Part shown: positions 33,601 to 45,600 of the stretch, one piece after another
Numbering within the stretch: position 1 is the first letter of the stretch
Layout of the letters: every line of letters begins with the position of its first letter
Assembly (NCBI RefSeq): GCF_035046505.1
Contig: NC_089830.1
Location: 10,220,315 to 10,284,314 of the forward strand
Reading direction: 5' to 3'
DNA from: Tiliqua scincoides
Taxonomy: Eukaryota > Chordata > Lepidosauria > Squamata > Scincidae
Length of the DNA stretch: 64,000 nt
Made by a program: the position numbers and the translations under genes
Notes under the pieces: generated by a model
What the model was told of the DNA's origin: nothing
Database searches by the model: none
The model's input: only the letters and a program-made list of their open reading frames with translations

Positions 33601-36600
33601 CATGCATAGGATTGGGCTCTCAGTGTACTTTACAGCTGTCTCAAACAGCAGAGCTCCATGGGGCTACTGGCTACTGCTGTAAAATGTGAGTGGCTGCACC
33701 CATAGAACAGTGGCAGCCCCAGTGCTGATAAGTCAGCACAGGGGGAGTGTTGAGGGCAGGGGGTGGAACACAGCAGAGACCGGGGTGGGGAGTAGGACAT
33801 ATTGAGACTGGGGAGGGGGCTATCAGTAGCAATAGTACCCCCAATATCCAATCCTCCTTCCCAGCCTCAAGCTGCCTTCCCGGCTCTACTCAGACTTGTG
33901 CCAGCACAGGTTTGGGTAGCACCAAGGGGCAGCAAAGGTTTACTCCAAGACAAGTCCCTTGCCTAAAGGAGGCCTTTGCAGCTCAAAACTCCCACAGGAT
34001 TCAGTGTGCACCATGTTGGAGTGGCTGCATCAACGCCGGGGTTGTTAGGTAGGATTCAACAGCCCAACTGCAAAGGACTTAATGAGAAGCATTGCAGAAA
34101 TGTGCAAAGTGTGTAGCAAATCATCTGTATCTACATCCTTCATCTCTTTGGCATGTCACCCAAGGCAGCCCCTCTTTGCCTCTTTACCAGGTAGTGAGCA
34201 TTGCTTTAATTTCCCTTTTTCTGTGCTTTGATGCTGTAAGACTTTTTGAGTAGCTTTAGGTAAGGATTGACTTTGTTCTGACTTGCGTGTTTGTAAAGTT
34301 GAACTTGGATCGGGATGGTTGACATCATAACCTTTCTTTCCGTTCCTCCCTTGGAACTGCTCCTGCCATGAGCTTTGGGGATTGTAGACCCCCGTGCATT
34401 TCCACTTGCCCATGTCAAGGCCTCTGGGGCTTGAATCAAGAATCCTGGAGGCCTGAAGCTAGGATATAGCAGAGTGGGCTACTGGATATGCTGAAGCCAC
34501 GGAATCCTTGAGAAGCCACAGTGCAGTGGGGTGCAGGGCGCATGGGCTGCACTGGGTCACTGTGGGGGGTGACATCATTACTGGCCAAAATTTTTAAAAT
34601 CTTGATACTTTCAAATAATACCATCATCTGATGCGTATTTTCATGCAGAATGCACTGAAACAAACCACGTTGAAATATCTCTATTCTATCAAAAGTTAAC
34701 TTATAGCCAAAAACTAGCTCGGGGGGCGGGGTGATGGCGTATCACCACGTCCACCGCCCAGGGCGTTGCCTTTGCCCACTGCATGGGAGGAGGTCCATCA
34801 TAGGTATGATGCGCTGGCCTCCCACACGGGGTGACTCAAACCCTAGCGACGCCACTGGATGTGTGCCAGTATGCAACTGGCAGGAAACATCAAGTCTCTG
34901 GCAGAGCATAAATTCTGGGGTTCTGTCCTTCTGCCTTTGCCTAGTCATAGAATCACGGAAGGGCCTTCAAGGTTATCTAGTCCAACCCATTGCTTGAAGC
35001 AGGAATCAGCTCTCTAGAGCAGTGGTTCTCAAATATTTAGCACGGGGACCCACTTTTTAGACTGAGGATCTGTCAGGACCCACCAGAGGTGATGTCATGG
35101 TCAGAAGTGACCTCATCAAGCAGGAACATTTTTTAACAATTCTAGACTGCAATCCTACTCACACTTACCGAGGAGTAAGTTCCATTTATTATCATTGTTA
35201 AAAGCATATGCAGATTAGCCTGTTCAAAGTACAACCCAAATGCAGTCACATACCATGGTAGCATCAAGTTTAATATACAGGGTGTCCACAAAAACTCTCC
35301 CTGATTTCAAACAAGTATAACATGCAACTTGATTGTCATAATCTTTCACAGTTTGTAGCTTCAGTTGCAGGATTTCATTCAGTTTCATGTGGTATAGGGT
35401 AGCATTAAAGGCACTCAATGTGCGTCCCTCTGGTTGCTCGGCAAACATCGATGCGATAGTCCAGTTCGGTCCAGATGCTCTGTAGCATATCTGGAGTTAT
35501 CATGCGAACTGCTTCAGTGATCGAAATTTTCAGCTCCTCCAGGGCTGCAGGTAGTGGTGGTACGTAAACTGTGCTCTTCATGTACCCCCAAAGAAAAGTC
35601 ACAAACAGGTCCGGTGACCTCGCAGGCCACTTGCAGAACACCTGGTCACCTTGTCCAGCACGACCAATCCGTTTGGCAGGTGCTCATTGAGAAATCTCCT
35701 GACAGCACCATCTTGCTGGAAAAGGTAGTCAGCACCCTCAGCAGCTAGTTGTGGAAACATCCAGTTGGTCAGCTTCTCCAGGTAACTTTGACCAGTAGCA
35801 GTTCCTCCCCTCAAAGAAGAAAGGACCACACACTGTCCTCTCTGATACAGCAGAAATGAAATAACTATTGTTAGAGAATCGGTTCACAGCATGTTTATCA
35901 ATATATTTGAATTAGTTTAGATATCATAACATCGTGAAATCAGGGAGTGTTTTTGTGGACACCCTGTATTAAAAATAAAATATTGAAATGAACGGGGACC
36001 CACCTGAAATTGGTTCATGACTCGTCTGCTGGGTCCAGACCCAGTTTGAGAAAAATTGTTTCTCAAACACTGCTCTGAAGCATCTCCAAAAGGTGCCTGT
36101 CAAGCTTTGAAGGTGCCTGAATACCTCTGACGAGGGAAAACTCACCACTTCCCTTGGTGGTGATGATGCAGCATAGATAAAAAGCTGTTCCTGAACCACA
36201 GCACAGTGTTAGAAATGTGGGAAAACACTGTTTTTCTAGCTGCCACCCTTGCCAATTTCATTGTAGCAGGGAACTCTCGGCCATCATAACCTCCAAATGT
36301 ACCTGTTGAACTGGCACTGTATCTATGGAATCATCAGGTAGGAGGTTGCCCTTGTCATTTGCACAATACTGGATCTTGTTTGTGCAATATTGGAGCTTAT
36401 CTGTGAGTTGCATCTAGTGGACAAGTCAAGGCAGCTCTCCTCTTATGACTGAGAACTGGTGTCAGCCGATTGAGACACTCACGGCGCCTCAATTTGCTTT
36501 GTGATCGAGTTTTCGTTCTGGCGTTTGGGAAACATTTGGCTGGCTTAATGCTTGTGGAGGGTGACAAGGGGCTAGTTTGGATGATACATTAATTGCTTGA

Positions 36601-39600
36601 CTGACACAACTTAGAATGTCTCCCCCCCCCCCCAAATCTTTGTGAGTATTTTGATTAAATGATTAAATGTGACTGGGGAATTCATCCAAACTCTTCTCCT
36701 CTCCTTCTAATACAATTAGCAGTTCCTGGAATGGCCGTGATCCAGATATTTCTCTGTGAGATAGGTTAGGGTTAGGCCAAGAACTTGTTTATTTAAGAGT
36801 TATATAAACTGCCCTTCAGCACAGGGCCATGAACATATTAAAGCAAATACAGGTTGGACCTTTGTATTTGTGGGGGATCCATTCCTGGACCCTCCTTAGA
36901 TACCAAAACCCACAGATAATGGAATCAGTGGGTCACATCCAATAGGACCTTCAGATGTGACCTGTCGCATCAGGAGGTCTTCTGAGTCTGGAGAAGCCGC
37001 AGGTGGCCTCTACAGGCCTCAGAACACCTCCTGGAGGTGTGGGAAAGGCAGTTGCTGTTTTCAGGAAAACCCGAAGTGCCTTTCCAACACCACTAGAGGG
37101 CTTCCTGAGGCCCAGAGAGGCTGTGCGTGGCTTCCCCAGGACTCAGAAAGCCTCCTGGATGCACCTGGATGGTGCTTCTGGCTGTGTCTCAGAGGTTTTC
37201 TGTGGGTCCTCCAGACGTGGGTTTGGAAACTGTGGGGAGTCAGATCCGTTGGTTCCGAAATTCATGGATAAAAGAAGAACTTCAATAAATGACAGCAGAG
37301 AGCAATAAGCCATCGGCCACACCATTAAATCAAGCAGGACAGGAAGATAGTAATTCAAATATACAGAATTGCTTGAATAAATTTTTAGAAGAAGAAGAAG
37401 AAAAAAAAAAAGGCTTCATCTGGCACTAGAAAAATATCTAAGATAGTGTCAGCCAGGTGAGTTTCTGCAGGGAGGGCATTCCAAATGCAAGATACCTCTT
37501 GGGTTAATCACCGGGCTTAGCTTCTGAGGCTGCAATCCTATCCACATTTACTTGGGAGTAAGCTCCATTGACTGTAATGAGCCTTTCTTCTGAGTAGATA
37601 TGCATAGAATTGTGCTCTATGTCAGCATTTCTCAAACTGTGGGTCGGGAACCACTAGGTGGGTCACGAGCCAATTTCAGGTGGGTTCCCATTCATTTCAA
37701 TGTAATATATTAGACTTGTTGCTTCCATGGTACGTGACTGCATTTGGGGAAATGTTACAGATCAGTCCTTTTAACAGGCTACAGTGTATATTCTTTTAAC
37801 AATGATAGTCCATGGGGCTTCCTTCTGGGTAGGTGGGGCTGGGATTGCAGCCTTTGGGATGTTTGGAGAATTCTTTTAAAACAGTTCAGAAAGTGCTTGG
37901 GAAGGTTAGGAGGGTTCTTTATTTTAAATGCATTTTTAAACTTATACCGTATTTTTCGCTCTATAAGACGCACCTGACCATAAGACGCACCTAGTTTTTA
38001 GAGGAGAAAAACAAGGAAAAAATATTCTGAACCAAATAGTGTAATAAAATATTTAATAAACTATAACAGAACAACATTTGAACCATGTAAAGTGAACAGC
38101 AGTCAACAGTGGCATTAAGAACCATTATCACTGTCATTAACAAATGGAGAGACTTAAAGGTTTGAGTACTCTAGTTTTCTGGAAATCCCAAGAACTCATC
38201 ATCACTAGAGTCAGAATTTATGAAGCTCACAAAAGCAGGTGCACACAAATAGGGGATCACGTTATCTTTCTGCTACAATGATGTTCTGCCAAATTCCAAT
38301 CCACTGGGCCTCATGACCGCTTAAGGCTGAACAGTCCCCCCTTGTGCAACTCACCAGTGCAGCAAGCAAAAATGAGTCCAGTTCCAGTCCACAGATGCCA
38401 AGTAAATCAATCCCATCATTCAGAGTTACCAAATCAGAGTCCAGAGCCAATAAGCCAAATTACAGTCCAAGGTCAGGTTCCAGGTAGGTCAGTTAAATCC
38501 ATCAGGGTATACAAGTCCAGTCACAATCCACAGTCAGATTACAAATTCAATAAACCCAGTCAGTCTCCTCCCCCTACCTCCAACCTGCACTCCTTCAAAA
38601 CCCACAAACCCTTTCTGCCTCTGGTACTCCTTATATCCCTAAGGGCCCTATTGCCTTCCAGTGGCTGCAGCTGTGCCCAGGATGCCCGGGCCTTACCCTT
38701 AAAGGGGCCACTGCTGACATCGCATCCTCCTCACCAGATCTTCCTGGATTCCAATACAAGGGGGGGGGGGAGCAGATCTCTATACAAACCAGTGCAAAAA
38801 CAGGGGAAAGGTGTGGGGGAGGTCAGATCTTTGTATAGGCATCACAGCAAGACCAGTGCAAAACCCCTTGCATACCGAACCAACAGATGGAAGTGGGGGG
38901 GGGGTGCAGATCTCCATACATAGCAGTGCAAAAGCAGGGGAAAAGTGTGGGGCAGGTAAGATCTCTGTATAGGCATCACAGCAAGACCATTGCAAAACCC
39001 CTTGCACACAGAACCAACAGATGGAAGTGGGGGGGGGCGCAGATCTCCATACATAGCAGTGCAAAAGCAGGGGAAAAGTGTGGGGCAGGTAAGATCTCTG
39101 TATAGGCATCACAGCAAGACCATTGCAAAACCCCTTGCACACAGAACCAACAGATGGAAGTGGGGGAGGCGCAGATCTCCATACATAGCAGTGCAAAAGC
39201 AGGGGAAAAGTGTGGGGCAGGTAAGATCTCTGTATAGGCATCACAGCAAGACCATTGCAAAACCCCTTGCACACAGAACCAACAGATGGAAGTGGGGGGG
39301 GGGGCGCAGATCTCCATACATAGCAGTGCAAAAGCAGGGGAAAAGTGTGGGGCAGGTAAGATCTCTGTATAGGCATCACAGCAAGACCATTGCAAAACCC
39401 CTTGCACACAGAACCAACAGATGGAAGTGGGGGAGGCGCAGATCTCCATACATAGCAGTGCAAAAGCAGGGGAAAAGTGTGGGGCAGGTAAGATCTCTGT
39501 ATAGGCGTCACAGCAAGGCCATTGCAAAACCCCTTGCACACAGAACCAACAGATGGAAGTGGGGGGGGGGCGCAGATCTCCATACATACCAGTGCAAAAG

Positions 39601-42600
39601 CAGGGGAAAGGTAAGTCAGCCCCAGTAGAGCCAATGGGGCTCACTCCCAGGGATGAGTGGACGGGAGAAAAGCCTGCCAGCGCCTCCTCTCCCAGGGAGG
39701 AGCCCGTCTCAGTCCCTGGGCTCCCTGGACTCACAAGCCTGCCAGGGGCTCACTCCTAGGGATGCGTGGACAGGAGAGAAGCCCGCGATTGACTCATTTC
39801 GCCTGGAGGTGGACTGGTAGCTCGAGGATCGACTTAATGAGCACCCCTGCTCTAGGGGCTTGCTCAGCAAGACTGCCATCCCACCCACGCTTTCCTGGGA
39901 GTGAGCCCCAGTGACTCTGAGACTTACTTCTGAGTAGACACGTGGGCTTTCTCAGCGAGCCTGCCATCCCCCCCTTTCCTGGGAGTGAGTTCCAGTGAGT
40001 CTGAGACTTACTTCTGAGTAGACACATGGGCTTTCTCAGCGAGCCTGCCATCCCACCCACCCAGCCCCGCTTTCCTGGGAGTGAGCCCCAGTGACTCTGA
40101 GACTTACTTCTGAGTAGACACACGGGCTTGCTCAGCAAGACTGCCACCCCACCCACGCTTTCCTGGGAAGCGGAGCCGAGCAGAGCAGGCAGGGGGCGGG
40201 GCCAGGAGCGGAGTTTTTTTTTTTTTTTGCAGTATTCGCTCCATAAGACGCACACACTTTTCCCCCCACTTTTTGGGGGGGGAAAAGTGCGTCTTATAGA
40301 GCGAAAAATACGGTACTTAACTTAAGTGCATACTTTACTTACTTAATTTGATTTGATTTTGTTGTCTGGAAGGGTGTTAAAAATTTTCCTGTTTGATGAT
40401 ATCAGTTCCGGCCATGACGTCACTCCCAGGGTAATGACATCACTTCTGGTGGGTCCCAACAGATTGCCATTCTAAAAAGTAGATCCCTGCTAAAAAGTTT
40501 GAGAACCACTGTTCTAAGATGCCACGAGGTGGGGTGAACATCATCTGCGCCAAGCTCCTTGGAGTAAGAGTGGAATAAATTGTAAGGCGTAGCAATGCAA
40601 TCCCACAGGACGGTTGTTTATTTTAATGAACAGTCTTTGCACTCCCTCTCCAGCCCATCAGGGAAGAGTACTACAAAGGCAAGTACTGTAATGTGTGGCA
40701 GAACATCACCTACAAGGGCAGGAAGAAGAATATCTATACCATGTGGGTAACCAACAGCAGCTGTGGCGTGTCACCTGTGCGCTACGAGATGAGGGGCTAC
40801 AACACGTTGCTGGGCTCCCACTACGACAAGTACGAAATCGATTACAGCGACTTCTCCAACAGCTTCCCGGAATCTGTCTTTGTCCTGAAGCCAAATGGTG
40901 AGTCAGAAATTTGGAGCAGAGAAAGAATATTCCTATGCGTACAAGACACAAACAATTAGCAGACCTCACCCTTCTGTAAGACAGTGTTTCTCAAAATGTG
41001 CTCCTAGGAGCCCTAGGGCTCCCTGAGACCCCCTCAGGGGCTCCATGCGCACACCATAAGTAGCTGACATCTGGTTGGTGCTATGCCACTCTGCACATGC
41101 ACTGGCACTCTGGGGCTCTCTGAGACTCTGTGCTTGTGCCAACAGATTGGCTTGTGCCAATCTTGTGCCCAAGATTCTGTGCATGCTCCAATGGGGCTCT
41201 TAAGGCTCCATTGAGGAGAATAAAGGGCTCCTGCAACTGAGTCGTTTGAGAACTGCTCCCATAAGACGTTGGGATATCAGACCATGGGTTGTGTAGCTGT
41301 TTGGTCCAGCAGTGCTCGAGGGGACATTCGGCCAAATGGATGCCTCTCTGGCCTGATAGTGCCTTCTAACTACATTGCCTTAGCTCTGATCAATAGCATA
41401 GCCAGGAGGCGGCACAGTAAATACAGCAAGCACCGCAACGCACGGTGGCTTCTCCTAGTTGCTGTTAGAGCCATTCAGGGCAGCAATGGCAAAGTGTGTT
41501 GCCATCACTGTCCTGAATTGGTTTGAGGGTGACCGAGAGGAGCCACTTACATGGGGGCTTGTAACGCTTGCTGTACTTACTGGGCTGCCCCGTGCTGCCC
41601 CCCTGGCTACATACTGATCCCCAGGCTGCCACTGGCTCTGGCTTACCTTGCTGCCCCCCTGCTACACTCCTGATTCTGATCACTTTTTCATAAGCAAGCA
41701 ACTATCTTTCTAGTAAGTCTATAATGTTCTGATACATAAATTTCTGATGGAAATCTAGTCGCCTCGTCTTCCGATTACACAGGCCAACACACACTTTGCT
41801 TCCTTAAATGTTACACCAAATCCTGGGTATATTTGGGGTGCCGATTCCAAAAATGGCATCCGTTTTGCCCTATCACGTCTAGTTTTGGAGACACGGCATA
41901 TCCTCTTTAGAGAATGGTTCAAGCAGCTTCCTCATGAGGAAGCTATGGTGTAGGCTCGTGGGCCGGATGTGGCCCCTGGAAGATCTTTATCAGGCCCCCA
42001 TTATGTAGGGTGTAGGCTTCCTCATGAGGAAGCTGCTTGAACCATTCACTAATGAGGCTATACTATATCTCCAAAAGTGAGTCCCGACCACAGTTTGGGA
42101 ACCTCTGATGTAGACAATACTGAGATAGATAAATCATTGGTCTCTCAGTTGGAGGCAGCTTCCTAGGACATTTCAAAAGGCATTGTCTACACGCTTCCAA
42201 ACCTTTCCCAGCCATGAGGACTAGAAACTTGGGGTTTTGCTTTTTTCAAAAAGCAAAACAAAAGCATGGAAAATCATCCCTGTGATGGGGATCTGAGGTG
42301 TCTATTCAATGCATTTGAATCACAGCCAGCAACTTTGCATGAACACGTTTTTAGCCATAGGTTGTACCTCCACACAGAATGTAATAAATTCTGCCCTTAC
42401 ATAACACAAGTTGCGAAACAGGAAAAAAAAAAAAAATCTCTGTAGGCCACCAGCAAGGGCTGGGTGCTCCAATGTCAGAAATCCCTTGAAAAGGCAGAGA
42501 AGTTATTCCTCTGATAGCAATCGTTTCCAAGGAACTTAAGCAAGAGAGCCTTGTAGAGGTTGTGCTTGCGGCCATACAGAACAACCAATGAAAATGATGC

Positions 42601-45600
42601 AACTGGCATTATAGCCTTGATGCAATGTTCCTGCAAGTCCACTCATCTTTCAGTGCCAATGGCACAATACCCTGCTGACGTGCAATCACTGGCAACTGTA
42701 ATTTACTACTCTAGGAGGAAGAACTGCCTTGCAAAGGTTGCACCTTTTGTTTTTCAGCTTTTCTTTTTGTAACTGCACCCAGGCACGTTTTAATTCAGAA
42801 GAAAGCAGAGGTTTTGCAGGACAGTGAATGGTGCACAAGTCAGAGGCTCTGTGGGCCTAGGAAATCAAACAGCAGCCCAAAGCAGATGTGTAGGAACAAA
42901 TTGGCAGAATGGTTTTTTTTTTAAAAAGGGCAAAGAGATAACACAGGCCTACGAAATTGAGGGTCAGAAAAGTTTTTCCCAAACTTTATGGTGGCTTGAT
43001 ATGAATTTGGGGTGCCGATTCCAAAAATGGCATCTGTTTTGCCCTATCACGTCTAGTTTTGGAGATATAGTACAGCCTCATTAGTGAATGGTTCAAACAG
43101 CTTTCTCATGAGGAACCCATGGTGTAGGCTTCCTCATGAGGAAGCCGCTTGAACCATTCACTAGAGGCTATACTATATCTCCGAAACTAGATGTGATAGG
43201 GCAAAACGGATGCCATTTTTGGAATCGGCACCCCAAATATACCCAGGATTTGGTGTAACATTTAAGGAAGCAAAGTGTGTGTTGGCCTGTGTAATTGGAA
43301 GATGAGGCGACTAGATTTCCATCAGAAATTTGTGCATCAGAACATTATAGACTTACTAGAAAGATAATTGCTTGCTTATGAAAAAAGTGATCAGAGTCAG
43401 GAGTGTAGCAGGGGGGCAACATGGTAAGCCAGAGCCAGGGGCAGCCTGGGGGGTGGTACGTAGCCAGGGGGGCAGCACAGGGCAGCCCAGTAAGTACAGC
43501 AAGCGTTACAAGCCCCCATGTAAGTGACTCTTCTCGGTCACTGTCAAACCAATTCAGGACAGTGATGGCAACATGCTTTCAGCAGTACAGCTTCGACCCA
43601 GGCACCACTTCGCTGAGCTGCAAAGTGATGCTTCGGCAGAAGCAATGCTGCTGTAAAGGTGGCCATGCTCTCCCATATCTTGAAAATATGGTCAAGATTT
43701 GCATATTTTCTCTCTACCATTTGCAACTGATGAGTTCCTACTTGAGAACAAAGTGCTTATTCCTGGCCATCATCTGCTTAATGACATCACTTCCTGCTTA
43801 ATGACATCACTACCTGCTTAATGACATCAATCCTGGTCCTCAGGAGGTGCCACAAACACTATTCGGTCCGCTATATGAAATGAATTTGACACCCCTTTCC
43901 TACACAAAGTCATGTTTATAATCATTTACCTTTTTAAGAATAGAGCTCTCCTGCATTTTGTTCCTCATTAACATTCATTCATTTCTGCACACAAGTAGCA
44001 AAATATGAGAGTCAAATATTCCATATCTAAAAACACACAAAACCCTAGGAAAGCCACCAGCAGTGAAGTGGGCAGGCAACAAATGACAAAGATGTCCTGT
44101 TGCTTTTACATGCCAAAAGCTCAAGGGCCACCACAGAGAAGGCCCTGTTGTCAATAGATATCTTACTAGCCTCTGAAGGAGAGAGCACCCAGTACAGGAC
44201 CTCAAGTGCTGATCGTAGTGAATGTTGTGCTGGAAAAAGGATTCCAGTCCCAGGCCTTACCTCTGGATTTAGGGAGACTGACTCTTACAGTTTGAGACCC
44301 ACTTGTGTTCTTTTCTCCCTAGAAACAAAACTGTGTAGAACGATGGGAGGCAGCTCGATAGAGCATCACATTATGGCAAACCCCATGGCAGATTTTGTTG
44401 GCGGACAGGAGGATCGGGCCCATGAGGTGTTCCACCAGTACAGGAAGAAGTTTGGAAAGAACTATGACAGCGACATGGAGATGGAACACAGGAAACACAC
44501 CTTCACCCACAACATGAGGTATGGGGACTTCCACGTGGGGCAGAGGGAGATGGTGTGGGGGCAGCAATAGCTTAAATAATAAAAAACAGCTGAAGAATCC
44601 ATTGGGCGCATACTGATAATCCTAGGTTGCATGTGCACTTCATGCTCACTCTGACTCAGAAATCTTTGTTAATAACATTAGATATGTTGATTAGGATACT
44701 CTTTTCCCAGGGAAAGATGTACTCAGCACATGCTCAGAGACACACTCACCTTTCAATATTCCACTGTGGCCTGCTGTTCAACACGGGCATACCTAGAGGG
44801 GGGGGTCATCAATCGCCCTGGGGCATCACACCTGCAGGGGTGGTGGCACCTTTCTGGCCTCCCCCCCCCACTGCCTCCCTCGCCCCTCTGTGGAAAGCTT
44901 TTAAACATCACTTTGGTTTTCGACTGAAAAATGGAAGTGACTTTTTAAGGCCTTCTGGAGCCCTTAGAAGGCCTCCAGATGAGATGGTGGGGGTGGCATT
45001 TTCCTCTGGGGGAGACAGCATTCTGCGGTCCTGACCCAGGGTGGCCCAGGGGCGAGGATTGCCAGTGCTGTTCAACACCAGTTCTGAGACTTAATCTTTG
45101 CGTTGGGGGGGAGGGGCCTGTGTGACACCTTGGAAGAAATACAGAATATAAATGTAAAAAATGAAATAAAGACCTAGGTTATTTGAATCTCTTGTGGCAC
45201 TACAGGCTCTCTGCTAGACTGCTACTTCCATGTGCCTTTGATGTAAACTTTGGCACTGTTTTTGGTACATGGTGGCCTTGTTCCTCATAACTGGTGGATG
45301 ACCTTTTTGCAGTCCACATACCCAAGTGCATCATCATCAAGGGGCATAAATGGAGGATAATTTGTCTAGCAAAGAAATGAGTGTTCTAGCTGTGTCTAGT
45401 ACTTGCCTTTCTGTGCCCATACAGTCCCCCCCTTCTGACCAAGTCACCTGAAGCATAAGGGCCCATGCACCCAAACTACAGCACCTTCTCCTACCACCCA
45501 CCTTCCTTTTCCAGGTTTGTGCATTCCAAGAACCGAGCCAACCTCCCATTCAAACTGGCTTTGAATCACTTGGCTGATCTTACCCAGGAGGAGATGGCTG

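Larger units (their letters stand above)
37947..40313. mobile_element. Tc1/mariner (pogo/Tigger-like) element, 2367 bp, with TA target and tandem arrays
   Basis: A 27-bp perfect terminal inverted repeat starts 'ccgtatttttcgctctataa' (37947-37973) and is mirrored at 40287-40313, each flanked by TA. On the minus strand near 38160-38225 a frame reads an acidic tail resembling pogo-type transposase C-termini ([10 protein letters not shown] then stop), but no catalytic domain remains. The interior holds two tandem arrays (38772-39612 and 39845-40165). The right end also forms a hairpin, because a second copy of the end motif lies in direct orientation at 40229-40251. The pogo/Tigger call is tentative; Tc1/mariner is supported by TA. 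Confidence 0.65.
37623..40511. mobile_element. hAT element (~2.9 kb with insertions) carrying a pogo-like element
   Basis: Left 'cagcatttctcaaactgtgg' and right 'aaaagtttgagaaccactg' are inverted ends of the same hAT family as 35020-36072, with 'acatcacttctggtgggtcc' before the right end. Most of its length is the nested element at 37947-40313. Confidence 0.7.
41390..43580. repeat. Large inverted duplication, ~400-bp arms
   Basis: Arms 41491-41895 and 43168-43575 are reverse complements at roughly 94% identity by eye. They include 'ttgccatcactgtcctgaat', 'gggcttgtaacgcttgctgt' and 'ctagtcgcctc' and then enter the palindromic repeat. The spacer is about 1.3 kb. The left arm's outer side contains a further MITE-like palindrome (41405-41580). 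Confidence 0.8.

Noticed and set aside
38780-39734. Long ORFs on both strands (up to 284 codons) with repeated VWRSAPPP or [18 protein letters not shown] blocks
   Set aside because: They are produced by the 132-135-bp tandem array. Open frames on both strands at once and the lack of any domain or splice context argue against a protein.
41390-43580. A Polinton-like or other large element with long terminal repeats
   Set aside because: No capsid, polymerase, ATPase or integrase-like sequence lies between the arms, and the spacer is only about 1.3 kb.
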